Notes: a model not told the origin generated them from the sequence alone. Shown: positions 35,272 to 45,577, numbered from the stretch's first letter. The stretch: DNA of 64,000 nt from Schistosoma mansoni (GCF_000237925.1 NC_031502.1:22132909-22196908); one strand, 5' to 3'. Numbers and translations: made by a program.

Positions 35272-35570
35272 ACTACTGTGGTGTGTGCTACTTATATCGA
35301 CACAAGTCTATCACGCTAGTCAAGAATAGAATGTCTGATAGCAGAAGCTCAAGATGAGCGAGAAGGAAGGAACTGGAACAAAATGCAATTGCAATGGAAA
35401 TGTTGGAACATTGAGGGCTGAGACGATTGACTAATATTTGCAAAAGGAATAGTTAATTTTGGGACAAGTGACTGACATTATGCAAATTAAGTATTCACTG
35501 TATGGTTCTCAGATTTGACTAAGATGTCGTGAAGATTGTTTGGTGTCAAAATGATTTAGAACACGAATTG
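35272..35570 (-). mobile_element. Family C retroposon, diverged
   Basis: It begins (plus orientation) GTGGTGTGTGCTACTTATATCGACA and keeps the family order; its other end is worn. Confidence 0.6.
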
Positions 35571-36161
35571 CCAACAATGGATGTGTTGATGAAGTCAGTC
35601 TATAGTGTAAAAGATAGTCCTTTGATTAATTTGATTGAATTGACATTATTTTGAAATCTATTAATGAATATTTAGTCTGTAAAGCTATGGAATATATTTT
35701 CAAAGATTAAGAGTAGCTAATTCTATTAGCTTTTTAACAAGAATTTGTGGTTTGATAGAAATTATCTTAATCTTCAGGAGGTATCAGTCACCGATTGATC
35801 TCAGTTGGACATCATAAGAAGCCATGGAGCACTGAAGTGAACTGAGATCTAATAGGTGTATAATGCTCCATGATTCTCAGTGGTACTTTAAATAAGATCA
35901 GTTGGTTATGAATACCTTCACCAGATTCAAACAATATTCACTAATTCTCTTCAGTTGAACTAAATACGTCAAGTTGTTTAGTTGATGACATAAAATTTAA
36001 GATATGCTACTGAAAGTATACTTTAGTAATATAAATATTTTCATACTAATTCTATAGTTCAGTCCAATACAGAAAATTAACTCTTTTGTATAAGCTTGCA
36101 TACATTATCATCCCTTTAAACTAAATAAATATTTCTCATTGAAGTTTTTCTTAGCTTATAA
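35571..36161. other. No gene seen
   Basis: AT-rich spacer; TAAAAGAACTTGTA at 36162-36175 is the next element's target-site copy. Confidence 0.4.
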
Positions 36162-36175
36162 TAAAAGAACTTGTA

Positions 36176-36404
36176 AGCAAAGATGGATCAACTCTAAGAT
36201 GCAGGTGCATCCAGCTGACGAGTCTCAAATAGGACGAAACGCGCATCCTGGATTCCACTGTTAGCCACTATCCATCTTTGCTTATCATGTTTGTGAATTA
36301 AGGCTATATCGAGGCAATACGCACAGTATGCACATATGCCAATTAGAGACTGACTAGTTGCAGTCCTAAACATCAATGGGAAGATCTAAACAAACAATAC
36401 TAAG
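36176..36404 (+). mobile_element. Family A SINE with 14-bp TSD
   Basis: Exact 14-bp repeats TAAAAGAACTTGTA (36162-36175, 36405-36418). The left 13 bases (AGCAAAGATGGAT) are an inverted scrap of the element's own body, followed by the sense element from CAACTCTAAG through the ribozyme to AAACAATACTAAG. Confidence 0.9.
36209..36253 (+). ncRNA. Hammerhead ribozyme, cleavage triplet ATC
   Basis: Helix I ATCCAG/CTGGAT, core CTGACGA, helix II GTCT/GGAC (weakened by one change), GAAAC, and ATC in place of GTC at the cleavage site. ATC still fits the NUH rule but loses the helix III closing pair. Confidence 0.65.
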
Positions 36405-36418
36405 TAAAAGAACTTGTA

Positions 36419-37404
36419 GTTTACTAATTAGAAATGATACTCACTAACTACTTATAATGTTAACTTACCAAATTCATTTCGGTTCATAAGAAGCATTAAT
36501 TGACCTCTGAATACTAAACGGTTTCGTGAGAGTAACTGTCTTATCACACTTTAGAATCTTTCAGAAGATTGATCGAATACTAGATCTTCAAGCTGTTATA
36601 CTTCTGATTACTTAGTCCAAGTTCATCGATAGTCATTTTCAATCTCAATTAATTCACGATTATCATTCATTGTCATAGCTAAATATCTGAGATACACCTA
36701 ACTTGGTGGAGTTACACTAATCACAATCTGTCTATTTACCTAGAGATTATAGATTCAAACTTAATTAAATTTTGATTGGACAGTTTTATGTTGAAGAAAA
36801 GCATTGGTGTATCCCTTTCTGCTTATAAATAGTTGGTGATGAAAACAAATTTTAATAAAACAGAAAAATAAATCTTATTGATTGATTTGGATTTAATTAA
36901 TTGGTAACTATAGCCATCTACTTAGATCTTATTTTTCCCCTTTGTCCAGGATGATTTGGATACTTGATACAAGTTCATGCCAGGTAAAATTTATTAGCAT
37001 GGCTTACCTGTACTTTGAAGGTGGCTGATACAATTGTATCATAACGCTTAAGGGTGTGGAGCAATACCATTGAGCTATTCGAACCTCAAATAACTGCTTG
37101 GAATACTAGGAAGTAGCTAATATCTTATCTTTTTAATCCTTAGTGCTGATGGAATTCTGTTGATCAGGTTACAATTTTACCATTGTCAACTACATTCAAC
37201 CACATAACATGTTGATAATACACAGACTATTTTGAATCACTTTTACTGGTAGTCATAGTGTAGCTTGTCAAATAGAGTTTGATCAACACTTAAACGACTA
37301 GAAAGACATGTGAGTGGTTACTACTTAGTGATCAATTATTTGTATCTAATGACATGTTTGAAAATCCATCTATCTTATATCAAATGATAAATGATTTCAG
37401 TGTT
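36419..37404. other. No gene seen
   Basis: AT-rich spacer without coding signal or recognised repeat. Confidence 0.4.
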
Positions 37405-37745
37405 TGTGCAATGGAGTGAAGTTTAAATTCATTAGGTATTGTTTAGTAGTATCTTTCCATTGTTATGTAGGACTGCAATTAATCAATCTCTTGTTGGCAT
37501 ATTTACATCCTGTATGGACTGCCTCGAAATCGTCTTAAGTCACAAGCATTCTAAGCAAAGATGGATAGTGACACAAGCGAGTGGCTATCAGGATTCAGTA
37601 GCTGATTGGATAAGATGAATTGATAAGATTTGAAGCGAACGGTACTGTGTTCGAGTCTGAGAGTGCACATCAACCATGGGGAGCAGGTACATCCAGCTGA
37701 CGAGTCCAAAATAGGATAAAAAACAATTCCTGGATTCCATTGATT
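37405..37745. mobile_element. Family A inverted composite, dead-ribozyme subfamily
   Basis: 37405-37566 is the 3' body on minus. At ATAGTGACACAAGCGAGTGG the sequence switches to plus: head, worn B box (GTTCGAGTC), ribozyme with ATAAAA instead of the GAAA strand, to 37745. The switch point is the same as at 33516. Confidence 0.8.
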
Positions 37746-37934
37746 GACAAATATAATCAATCTGTCTTATATCAAAACAAATGATTTCAGTGTTTATTCA
37801 TTTCAAATATAATTTACACTACGAATCGACATAAGATAATACACATAATCATCAATGAAGTCAACATAAGAAACCTCTATTCAATCAAATAATACTTAAT
37901 CAGATTAGTTCATTCTTATTCAGGACAATTTGGG

Positions 37935-38352
37935 TGTGACTACCTACCTATAACCCATATAACCTCTTCTAAAAAAAACTTTAAATTGTAGTAATAATGT
38001 TACTGAAATAATTTAATAGTAGTTGATAAAAACATTTCCAGGACGCAATAACTGATGATCCAATGTAGGTCAGAAGTATTGACCTTAATTAATTTTTTTT
38101 TTCTATCTACTCATAAGAACAAAAAAATCTTTTCGTGTATGAAACGAATTAAACTCTATGTATTTTTTCTATAGGTAGACTTCATTTCATGTCAATGAGA
38201 ATGAGATTTTATAATATACGATCTCAATTGATTTCAATGGTTGTTAAGGGGGCAGTTTCCATTCTCGGTATTTAAATGTTCCCAGAGGTTATTTGTTACG
38301 CATTATTACCCAACTACAAGTGCATAGGTAAGGGTTTTGTCAATGTTTGTCA
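37935..38352 (+). repeat. Direct repeat, left copy (about 418 bp)
   Basis: Nearly identical to 38817-39205, from TGTGACTACCTA to TTTGTCAA. The right copy lacks about 25 bp (AATGAGAATGAG segment). Confidence 0.88.
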
Positions 38353-38432
38353 ACTAAGAAGAAACAGAGGCAAAAAAATGAATGTTGCATATTCTCTAAA
38401 ACTGTGACATGGTTTGTCTTATAAAAAAAAAC

Positions 38433-38817
38433 TTATCTGTTATAATAGATGCTTCTCCTTGTTGGTTGACAAATTGATACGTCTGGTGATGATATCAAAT
38501 CATCTGTATGTCTTGATCTTGAAACATACATGCATATTGGACCATCAGGACATATTTGAACTCCTGCTTGATTATCTACTTTGAGATAAATCACTTCATA
38601 ATTTATCCCTGAACTAGATATGGTTCTATTAGCTTGTAACACTACGTGGTCTAATTCGCTTAGTTGTATCATATCGTCGTCGTTCAATACTGACTGGTCG
38701 ACTATTCCGATACACATAGACATCTTCATGTGTAGGTGAGCAACGTACACTTGTTCTTGTCACAGGTCTAATATACAATGGTGACGGGGAGCGAACTGGT
38801 CTCTCATACGTTCGCAT
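38433..38817 (-). CDS. Candidate exon(s) of an unknown protein between direct repeats
   Basis: Two minus-strand frames overlap: 38817-38629 (MRTYERPVRSPSPLYIRPV..., Arg/Pro/Ser-rich) and 38750-38433 (…EVIYLKVDNQAGVQICPDGP..., ending SIYYNR). Both look more protein-like than the surroundings. A 28-base GT-AG segment (about 38718-38691) would join the first to the second in frame, but so small an intron is speculative. I do not recognise either product. The segment is framed by two direct repeats of about 400 bp and lies inside the NPF intron on the same strand. Confidence 0.35.
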
Positions 38818-39205
38818 GTGACTACCTATAACGCATATAACCTCTTCTAAAAAAAACTTTAAATAGTAGTAATAATATTACTGAAATAATTTAATAGTAG
38901 TTGGTAAAAACATTTCCAGGACTCAATAACTGATGATCCAATGTAGGTCAGAAGTATTGACCTTAATTAATTATTTTTTTTCTATCTACTCATAAGAACA
39001 AAAAACTCTTTTCATGTATGAAACGAATTAAACTCTATGTATTTTTTCTATAGGTAGACTTCATTTCATGTCATATGATCTCAATTGATTTCAATGGTTG
39101 TTAAGGGGGACAGTTTTCATTCTCGATATTTAAATGTTCCCAGAGGTTATTTGTTACGCATTATTACCCAATTACAAGTGTATATGTGTAAGGTTGTTTG
39201 TCAAT
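38817..39205 (+). repeat. Direct repeat, right copy (about 389 bp)
   Basis: See 37935-38352. The two copies differ by few substitutions and one 25-bp gap, so the duplication is recent. Confidence 0.88.
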
Positions 39206-39580
39206 GATTTTTTTATTTATATCATTCAGCTATAAATGTTTATGAGATTTCAATTCAAAAAGGAAATAAGACTCCAGGTCAACTATATGAATGGAATGAA
39301 TAAGAATGATAAGTCTATTCTATACATGGGTATCCATACTTGGATAGTATACATGTAACTTATGAGGTTGAATAACTTAAATTCATATGAATAGAACATT
39401 GAATGCTTTTTCTATTATTTCTATTATTCAATATTTCAAATTGAAAAACGGCAACCCATGAATGATGGTTTCATCATGTTCTAGATAATGAAAACAATTA
39501 ACATTGTAGGTCAGAAATTTCAAAGAATATTGAATATGATCATTAGTTATGATTTTTAAAATGAAACAAATGGTAAACCC
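39206..39580. other. No gene seen
   Basis: AT-rich spacer ending before AATAGTATA (39581-39589). Confidence 0.4.
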
Positions 39581-39589
39581 AATAGTATA

Positions 39590-39884
39590 ATCCCATAGTT
39601 GAAAGCATGAATCAGTCTATTGAAGCTAGATCACCATGAAAAACTAGTAGCAATACATGGCCGTTTCGTTCTATTGTGGGATTCGGTTAAGTGCTCTGGC
39701 ACGAAACTGGTAAGTTCTGGTTTCGAAACTCGCGGGGTGGAATCGTGGATGAGCACAGATGAGGAGTCCCACAATAGGATCAAACGGTTGTCCAGTGCTT
39801 TCATGTTTTCCTTGGTGGTCTAGCTTTAATTGATTCATGCTTTCAACGATGAAAATACTAAATCTCCACAAAACCCCTTCTGAC
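39590..39884 (+). mobile_element. Family B SINE with inverted tail piece, 9-bp TSD
   Basis: Flanked by AATAGTATA (39581-39589, 39885-39893). 39590-39681 is an inverted copy of tail plus ribozyme; the sense part then runs from GGTTAAGTGCTC through the B box and a worn ribozyme (ATGAGGA, TCAAAC) to CCCCTTCTGAC. Confidence 0.88.
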
Positions 39885-39894
39885 AATAGTATAT

Positions 39895-40012
39895 ATTGTG
39901 GTGTGTGCTACTGATGTCGACAGATATAAGTAGTATGTATTATGTTTTGCGATTTTGTGTTCAAATACATTCGTTAGTCTACACTTGTGTTCTCGTTCAC
40001 TACAATAGAATT
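39895..40012 (-). mobile_element. Family C retroposon, internally deleted
   Basis: Both ends (GTGTGTGCTACTGATGTCGACA and the reverse of GTAGTGAACGAGAACACAAG) are present but the middle is missing; it abuts the family B element. Confidence 0.72.
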
Positions 40013-40105
40013 AAATACTAAATTGATCATGAGAATCGTAAAAAGTTACATCGATATTCTACTGTCTACTGGTTTAAAGAATAAAACATTTGTTGTGAGA
40101 TATAC

Positions 40106-40632
40106 GCCCCCAAATGCCCAGGTACGGCCGACAGTGGGGAGGGCCCGCTCTCTCTCTAAATACTCTCATTTGGCCACATGTATACAGCCTCTGCCAGGGA
40201 ATTCCTACTCACTGCCTTCTCGTGGCAGGTAGTTGTTTACGGAATTAAGAGGATGGAAAACGAATGTCCGGCGCTTTAACCGGGTTGGTGGACAAGGAAA
40301 GTCCACCTAGGGGAGTTGGAAAACACTGATTTCAAACCATTGGTGTACATGGGCACCAGTACCCTGAGGGAACGAATGGCGTTCAAACAAATTGTTAGTC
40401 ACCAACTACCATAGGACTGCATCTCCTGACGTTGTTCTACTGTCTTGTGGAGTAGGTTCATTGATCGAAGGCTCCAGTTGTGGCCCCCTAAGAAATCCAC
40501 CTGCTTCGGTCCAGGCGCCCGGGAAGTTTCATATCCCTCATACAGTTAAACGAAATGACATTTTTTTGTGTGGCTCATATATATCTGGTGCCCCCTTGTA
40601 CCAATATTTATGTGTTCAAATAAATAAATAAA
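40106..40632 (+). mobile_element. Family D retroposon, full length, 12-bp TSD
   Basis: Exact TGTGAGATATAC repeats flank it (40094-40105, 40633-40644). It runs from GCCCCCAAATGCCC to an AAATAAATAAATAAA tail. Confidence 0.9.
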
Positions 40633-40644
40633 TGTGAGATATAC

Positions 40645-40904
40645 AAATTCTGGTCACTGCCTTTATAAGGATTGTTGTTATGCATTAGGAAAGTGTTCCT
40701 TATTAGGATAAAACAACTGTCCAATACTTCATACCTTCCAATTCTTTGTTTAAGATGACATCAATCACTAACTATAACCTACAGAAATGTAAGTAGTATT
40801 TAACTATTGACTGGCTAGAGACTTGGATGAAATTCACTTTTATTCGTGTTTAAAAACCATTTCTCCTATATGTTAACATCGTAGTATAATCAGAGAGAAG
40901 AGAA
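40645..40904. other. No gene seen
   Basis: AT-rich spacer. AAGTGTTCCTTATTAGGATAAAAC near 40690 faintly recalls family B but is too worn to call. Confidence 0.35.
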
Positions 40905-41155
40905 GGAAATGGATGGTAGCTAGCAGTGGAATGCAGGTTTCGCGTTTCGTCCTATTTGGAACTCGTCAGCTGGATGTACTGCATCTCGTAATTGATGTTC
41001 ACTCTGGGACTCAAACCAAGTACTGTTCTCTTTAAACACCACTGCGTTATCCATTTAGCTACTGAGTACTGATAGCCACTTGCTTGTGCAATGGAGCGAA
41101 GTTTAAATTCACTGAATTCCACTAGTAGCCACCATCCATCTTTGCTTATAAACTA
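40905..41155 (-). mobile_element. Family A SINE with inverted end
   Basis: Minus-strand ribozyme core CTGACGA and GAAAC are kept but the cleavage triplet is gone (GCGAAACCTGC). The head follows, and a short plus-oriented piece of the body is attached at 41118-41155. Confidence 0.75.
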
Positions 41156-41504
41156 TTAATCAGTTGAGAATTGTACATTCTCTAAAGATGGTAAATATCC
41201 TTCGTTGAGGAAAGTCAACTACATACCATATTAACAAAATGCACCGAAACATAGAAGTATCCGGACTGTTGACCAGTCATCATAACGAATTTGACATTAC
41301 TTACTATTCAATAACTGATCAATGATAATATGTTACATTATTTCTTGTATACTCTTTGTTCATTCATAGAGTTTTGTTGATTAGTTGATAAGATCTAATA
41401 TATCTCTCTAATAAATTGATAACATATGTTAGAGAGAGAGAAGATTTTTCACCGAGTATTAGCAACAATATCTTTACACTTTCCTTATTAGGTTCTTTCT
41501 ATTC
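41156..41504. other. No gene seen
   Basis: AT-rich spacer with a short AG run near 41430. Confidence 0.4.
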
Positions 41505-41830
41505 ATCTCAATCCCAGACACTATCAGCAACAAGTTACTGTGGGAGACAACAAACCAGATTCCATCCAGCGAAGGAAGAAATTAGGAAGAAGCGCTGGAA
41601 GTGGACTGGGCACACTATGAGGAAATCACCCAATTGCGTCACAAGACAAGTCCTGGCTTGAAATCCTTAAGGTCGAAAGAGAACAGGAAGACCAAAGAAC
41701 ACATAACGCCGAGAAATGGAGACAGACATGAGAAGAATGAATAACAACTGGATAGAACTAGAAAGGAAGGTCCAGAATAAAATGGGTTGGAGAATGTTGG
41801 TCGGCGGCCTATGCTTCATTGGGAGTAACA
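41505..41830 (+). mobile_element. SR2 LINE 3'-end copy
   Basis: 5'-truncated tail: CAGACACTATCAGCAACAA start, then the C-terminal coding part ([26 protein letters not shown]) with frame breaks, to TGGGTTGGAGAATGTTGGTC and the terminal end. Confidence 0.85.
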
Positions 41831-42339
41831 TGCAACATAATACATTTAACAAGCTCTACAAATCTCCCTACTAACAATCTTTTCTTTGATTTCCTAATTT
41901 TTACTCATTCATTTATTATTTTTCAAATTACAATAGTTGTTAATGGAAACATCTTGATAGTACATGAAAACCATGGTGCATTTAAAATAAACTATCATCG
42001 AATTTGTTTTAATAAACAATAACCCATTTTATAACTCCGGGGAGCCTTTTTATACACCTCCCTTCATATAATATACACTTGTATATACATACATATACAT
42101 GTATACAAACAAAACAATGATGTATCTTATAGCTGTTTCTATAATTTGACCTTAATCAATGGTAGTTTTGTATTTACCGGTAATATGATCTTTTGTTGTT
42201 GTTTGAAAATCATAAATAGCATAGCAACCATATGACCATTGCTACAGAAAATCATAATATGAAAGTTTGTAAAAAGCAATTCATTTTATTCTATAAAAAA
42301 TTTATAAAAATGTAATTAAGTCGAAGCAATCTACATGGA
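41831..42339. other. No gene seen
   Basis: AT-rich spacer with TACA/TATA microsatellite near 42080. Confidence 0.4.
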
Positions 42340-42545
42340 ATATACGGATACCAACAACGACGGATTAAAAATGAATAAAGAATATCAACATTAAGTTAAC
42401 TTAAATTCGTTCTAGTAATGATATAAAAATATTATATCTATTGGACAAGTGAGTGAGTATTTGAACTCATTTGTTCAGTAATTCACGCGTTAGAAGCTCC
42501 AAAATGAAGAAAAGCAGTGAGTTCGAGTTTCTATGTGAACAATAA
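42340..42545 (+). repeat. Local direct duplication, first copy
   Basis: Matches 42830-43000 (shared GTTAACTTAAATTCGTTCTA, TCACGCGTTAGA). The copies lie about 490 bp apart, with family C elements at their ends. Confidence 0.75.
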
Positions 42546-42835
42546 CACTGGGATCCAGGTGCGTCCTTCTAATAAGTCCTATATGGAATGAAATACATAT
42601 ACTGAGTCATAATGCAGTGATCGAGAATATAAGTGGGGACAATCCAATGTACTTGAATACAAAATTACTGAATCAATTAGTAATATATAAGAACCACACT
42701 GTAAATAATGCATTTCCAAAATGTCAATCAATCACCTCAAACTTGATTGGTCCTTCATTCTCACACTGATCATTCTCTGTTCTCGTTCTCTTTTCTTCAA
42801 TCTTATTAACCTTCTACCACACGGTGCATATGTAT
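42520..42835 (+). mobile_element. Family C retroposon with worn hammerhead at its head
   Basis: 42520-42595 aligns with the family A head and ribozyme (GAGTTCGAG, then CTAATAAGTCC...GGAATGAAAT), strongly decayed. The family C body follows (GCAGTGATCGAGAATATAAG to TTAACCTTCTACC). Confidence 0.65.
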
Positions 42836-43005
42836 ACCAACAACGACTGATTACAATTCAATTAAGAATAACAACATTAAGTTAACTTAAATTCGTTCTA
42901 ACAATGATATAAAAATATTATATCTATTGGACAAGTGATTGAGTATTTGAACTCATTTGTTCAGTAATTCACGCGTTAGACGGTCAAAATAAAAAAAGCA
43001 CTGGT
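42830..43005 (+). repeat. Local direct duplication, second copy
   Basis: See 42340-42545. Confidence 0.75.
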
Positions 43006-43011
43006 GTGGTG

Positions 43012-43305
43012 TGGGTTACTTACATTCACATAAGTAGTATATGACAATGGTCAGGCAGAGAATGATTGGTAAGGAAAGAACGGAAACGAAAGGCAATTGG
43101 CATGAAAAAGCATGAACAATAATAATAATCGGAGACTATGAATTGATATTTTCAGAAGGAACGGTCAAGATTGAGAAGATTGATTGATAGTTTGCAAACT
43201 AACTGTTTACTGGTATGGTTTTTAAATTTTAGTGAGATAGTCTGTAATTCTTTGAGACCTACATTCGGTTGTCCCCACTCGTCTTCTTGTTCACTACACT
43301 GGGTT
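43012..43305 (-). mobile_element. Family C retroposon
   Basis: Minus-strand copy from GTGTGGGTTACTTACATTCACA to the reversed GTAGTGAACAAGAAGAC end; near full length. Confidence 0.72.
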
Positions 43306-43440
43306 CAAGTTTCTATGTGAAGCATAACACTTTGATCTAGGTGCTTCCTTTTAATTAGTCCTATATGGGATGAAATACACATACAGAGTCATAGTGTAGT
43401 GAACGAGAATATAAATAGGGACAATCCAAATTAATGTCAC
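43306..43440 (+). mobile_element. Family C head with worn hammerhead
   Basis: GGGTTCAAGTTTC, then a decayed ribozyme (TTAATTAGTCC...GGATGAAATAC), then GTAGTGAACGAGAATATAAA. It lies directly against the preceding minus-strand family C copy. Confidence 0.65.
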
Positions 43441-44050
43441 TCAGTACATTGACAGGTAATTCTTAGAAGTCTTATACTAGAACTAACCAGTTGTCAAATG
43501 TCATTCAGTTTTAAATAAAGCCGTAGCTATCATTCCAGACTTAAAACTAATAAAAAATGAGAACACTCATGACCTATTAGTGATGGAAATACAATCATGA
43601 TTGTGCTAAAATCTGACTGTTTTATAGTTTGATATTATAGTCAGTTAAGAGATTATTCACCCTTAATAATCTCCAGGTCGACTAAATCTCAGTCTATTAT
43701 CATTGGAATGGTTTCATGTATTCAGTTTTCGCAATATCTTCCAATTATTTTGTTTATTTCCCTGAAAACTTACCATTATAGTAGAATGACAAGTTTTAGA
43801 CTAGGATTCGAGTCTTAAATTCAGTTACTAGACAATTCAAAAATGTCAATCAATGAGTTATATCCAGGTATCTAATTAGTGCATACACATTTTCAAAGGG
43901 ACGTATCAAAATTTAAATTCGAATATTAACAATTGCAAAATATAAATCATTGACGAAGTCAGTATCTATGTGAATTCATCAGCTTAATGAATAAAGCGTT
44001 GATAGTTGAATTCGTTGCTAGTATTTCCGGATCGAAATGAAAATATAAAC
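43441..44050. other. No gene seen
   Basis: AT-rich spacer without recognised features. Confidence 0.4.
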
Positions 44051-44330
44051 TTTATATAGTTAAGATCATGAGTCGATTGAAGCTAGACCACCATGGAAAA
44101 CCTGGAAGCACTGGACGGCCGTTTCGTCCTATTGTGTGACTCCTCAGCAGTGCGCATTCACAATCCAGCCTCGTGAGATTCGAACGCAGGACCTACCAGT
44201 CTCGCTCCAGAGTACCTAACCGATAGACCACTGAGCAGTGACCAGTAGGGTTCAAACCACGTCCGTTGTGAGATTTCAACTCACTGAAGACAATTGGTGA
44301 ACGGTTGCTTGACTTCGTGCATCATTTGAT
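44051..44330 (-). mobile_element. Family B SINE with intact ribozyme and inverted upstream part
   Basis: 44051-44248 is the element on minus: tail, ribozyme, B box and A box. At CTGAGCAGTGACCAG it turns to the plus-oriented upstream part (GTGACCAGTAGGGTTCAAACC to GACTTCGTGC). Confidence 0.84.
44108..44153 (-). ncRNA. Hammerhead ribozyme of family B, core intact
   Basis: On the minus strand: helix I GCACTG/CAGTGC (6 bp), core CTGAGGA, helix II GTC/GAC closing a CACAATAG-type loop, GAAAC, short helix III ACGGCCGT, and cleavage triplet GTC before CAGTGC. All conserved bases are present. This is the best family B candidate. Confidence 0.78.
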
Positions 44331-44529
44331 TATTAACTCAATCACTTTACTGTTTATTTACTAAATTGAATTTTAAACAGTTGGAGATAATTAGTAAAGA
44401 CCTTTTTATCCGAATTCTCCGGTAATTAGTTCATGTCAATTAGATTTATCTTTACTTTTGAAGTAATAAATAATTGCTGTGAAATTTCAATTTCTATGCT
44501 TGGACTAGTTAGAATTTTTTAACTTGTTA
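44331..44529. other. No gene seen
   Basis: AT-rich spacer. Confidence 0.4.
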
Positions 44530-44945
44530 GTTTTCTATGGAATGGGGTCGCTAACCCTATGCCCAACCCTCCTCCTCTATCCGGGCTTGGGACCGGCAGT
44601 AGCTTTATAGAGGCTCCAGGTGGAGACACTATCGGCAATAACCGACTGTGGGAAAGAACAAACCAGATTCCAGTGGAGGAAGAAATCAGGAAGAAGTACT
44701 GGAAGTGGATAGGACACACATTGAGAAAAGCACCTGACTACGTCATAAGCCAAGCCTCTACTTGGAATCTTCAAGGTCAAGGGAGAAGAGGAAGACCACA
44801 TAACACATGACGCCGAGAAATGGAGACAGAAATGAGAAGAATGAACAACAACTAGATAGAACTAGAAAGGAAGATCCAGGACAGAGTGGGTTGGAGAATG
44901 TTGGTCGGAAGCCTATTTTCCATTAGGGACAACAGACGTAAGTAA
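44530..44945 (+). mobile_element. SR2 LINE copy with inverted 5' part
   Basis: 44530-44605 matches the 5' leader of the LINE at 20620-20750 in antisense (ATGGGGTCGCTAACCCTATG). From about 44620 the 3' end follows in sense ([18 protein letters not shown]). Everything between is missing. Inverted 5' piece plus direct 3' piece is the twin-priming pattern. Confidence 0.8.
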
Positions 44946-45295
44946 AAAAAGCAAATTCTTGGATCAAAATATAAATTGAAGACTATCATAATATGAAAAT
45001 TAAATAGAATGGATCTTGACCTGAAATAAGAAACAGGAGACCACTTTTCCTTATTTGTGTGTTTTTTCTTCATTGAAATCCGTTTAATCTTTAATGTATA
45101 AAATCAAAAAAAATTTTTGCGGAATTTTCAAATTTCTATAAAATCTGATAATAATCTATTTATTAATGGAGTAATTATGATGAAAACATAAAGAATACTT
45201 ATGACCTAGAATTAACCAATCGGAGTTAAGGCGAATTTTTTTTGTATTTTACGCGAAATTTAAACTGTAGTAATAGATTGTTATTATTATTAGCT
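44946..45295. other. No gene seen
   Basis: AT-rich spacer. Confidence 0.4.
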
Positions 45296-45577
45296 TTATT
45301 CAATATTATATTTTTGGTACAATATAGAATTCTCAGCACAAAGTACTTCAACAAGTTTCCGTTTCTTACTTCTCCGTCCTTTCTGACGATAAATATTGAG
45401 TGATCGCCAGTTAGAAGTTAACAGCCCAGTCAATCGACATCTGGATAATGTATATTCTTCTCGCTGCATATTTCCAACAACAACGATATCTCTGATTAGG
45501 TCTTCTGTAACCTTTACAGCGAAAGGTCTTACACTTTTCAGAAACGCACCTGAATAGGTTGTGCGATTAATAGGCAT
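45296..45577 (-). CDS. Unrecognised 93-codon frame, duplicated at 11.4 kb
   Basis: I do not recognise the product (PFAVKVTEDLIRDIVVVGNM, then CRLTGLLTSNWRSLNIYRQK, and a basic GRRSKKRKLVEVL). It has no signal peptide or membrane segment. A decayed homologue lies at 11420-11667 on the other strand, so the frame belongs either to a transposable element or to a retrocopied host exon. The basic run could be an NLS. The start is simply the first Met; the true 5' end is unknown, and coding similarity cannot be traced upstream. Confidence 0.35.
   Translation of the reverse strand: MPINRTTYSGAFLKSVRPFAVKVTEDLIRDIVVVGNMQREEYTLSRCRLTGLLTSNWRSLNIYRQKGRRSKKRKLVEVLCAENSILYQKYNIE

Noticed and set aside
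37935-39205. A small complete LTR element
   Set aside because: The repeats start TG and end CA, but no flanking target repeats or element proteins are seen; kept only as direct repeats.
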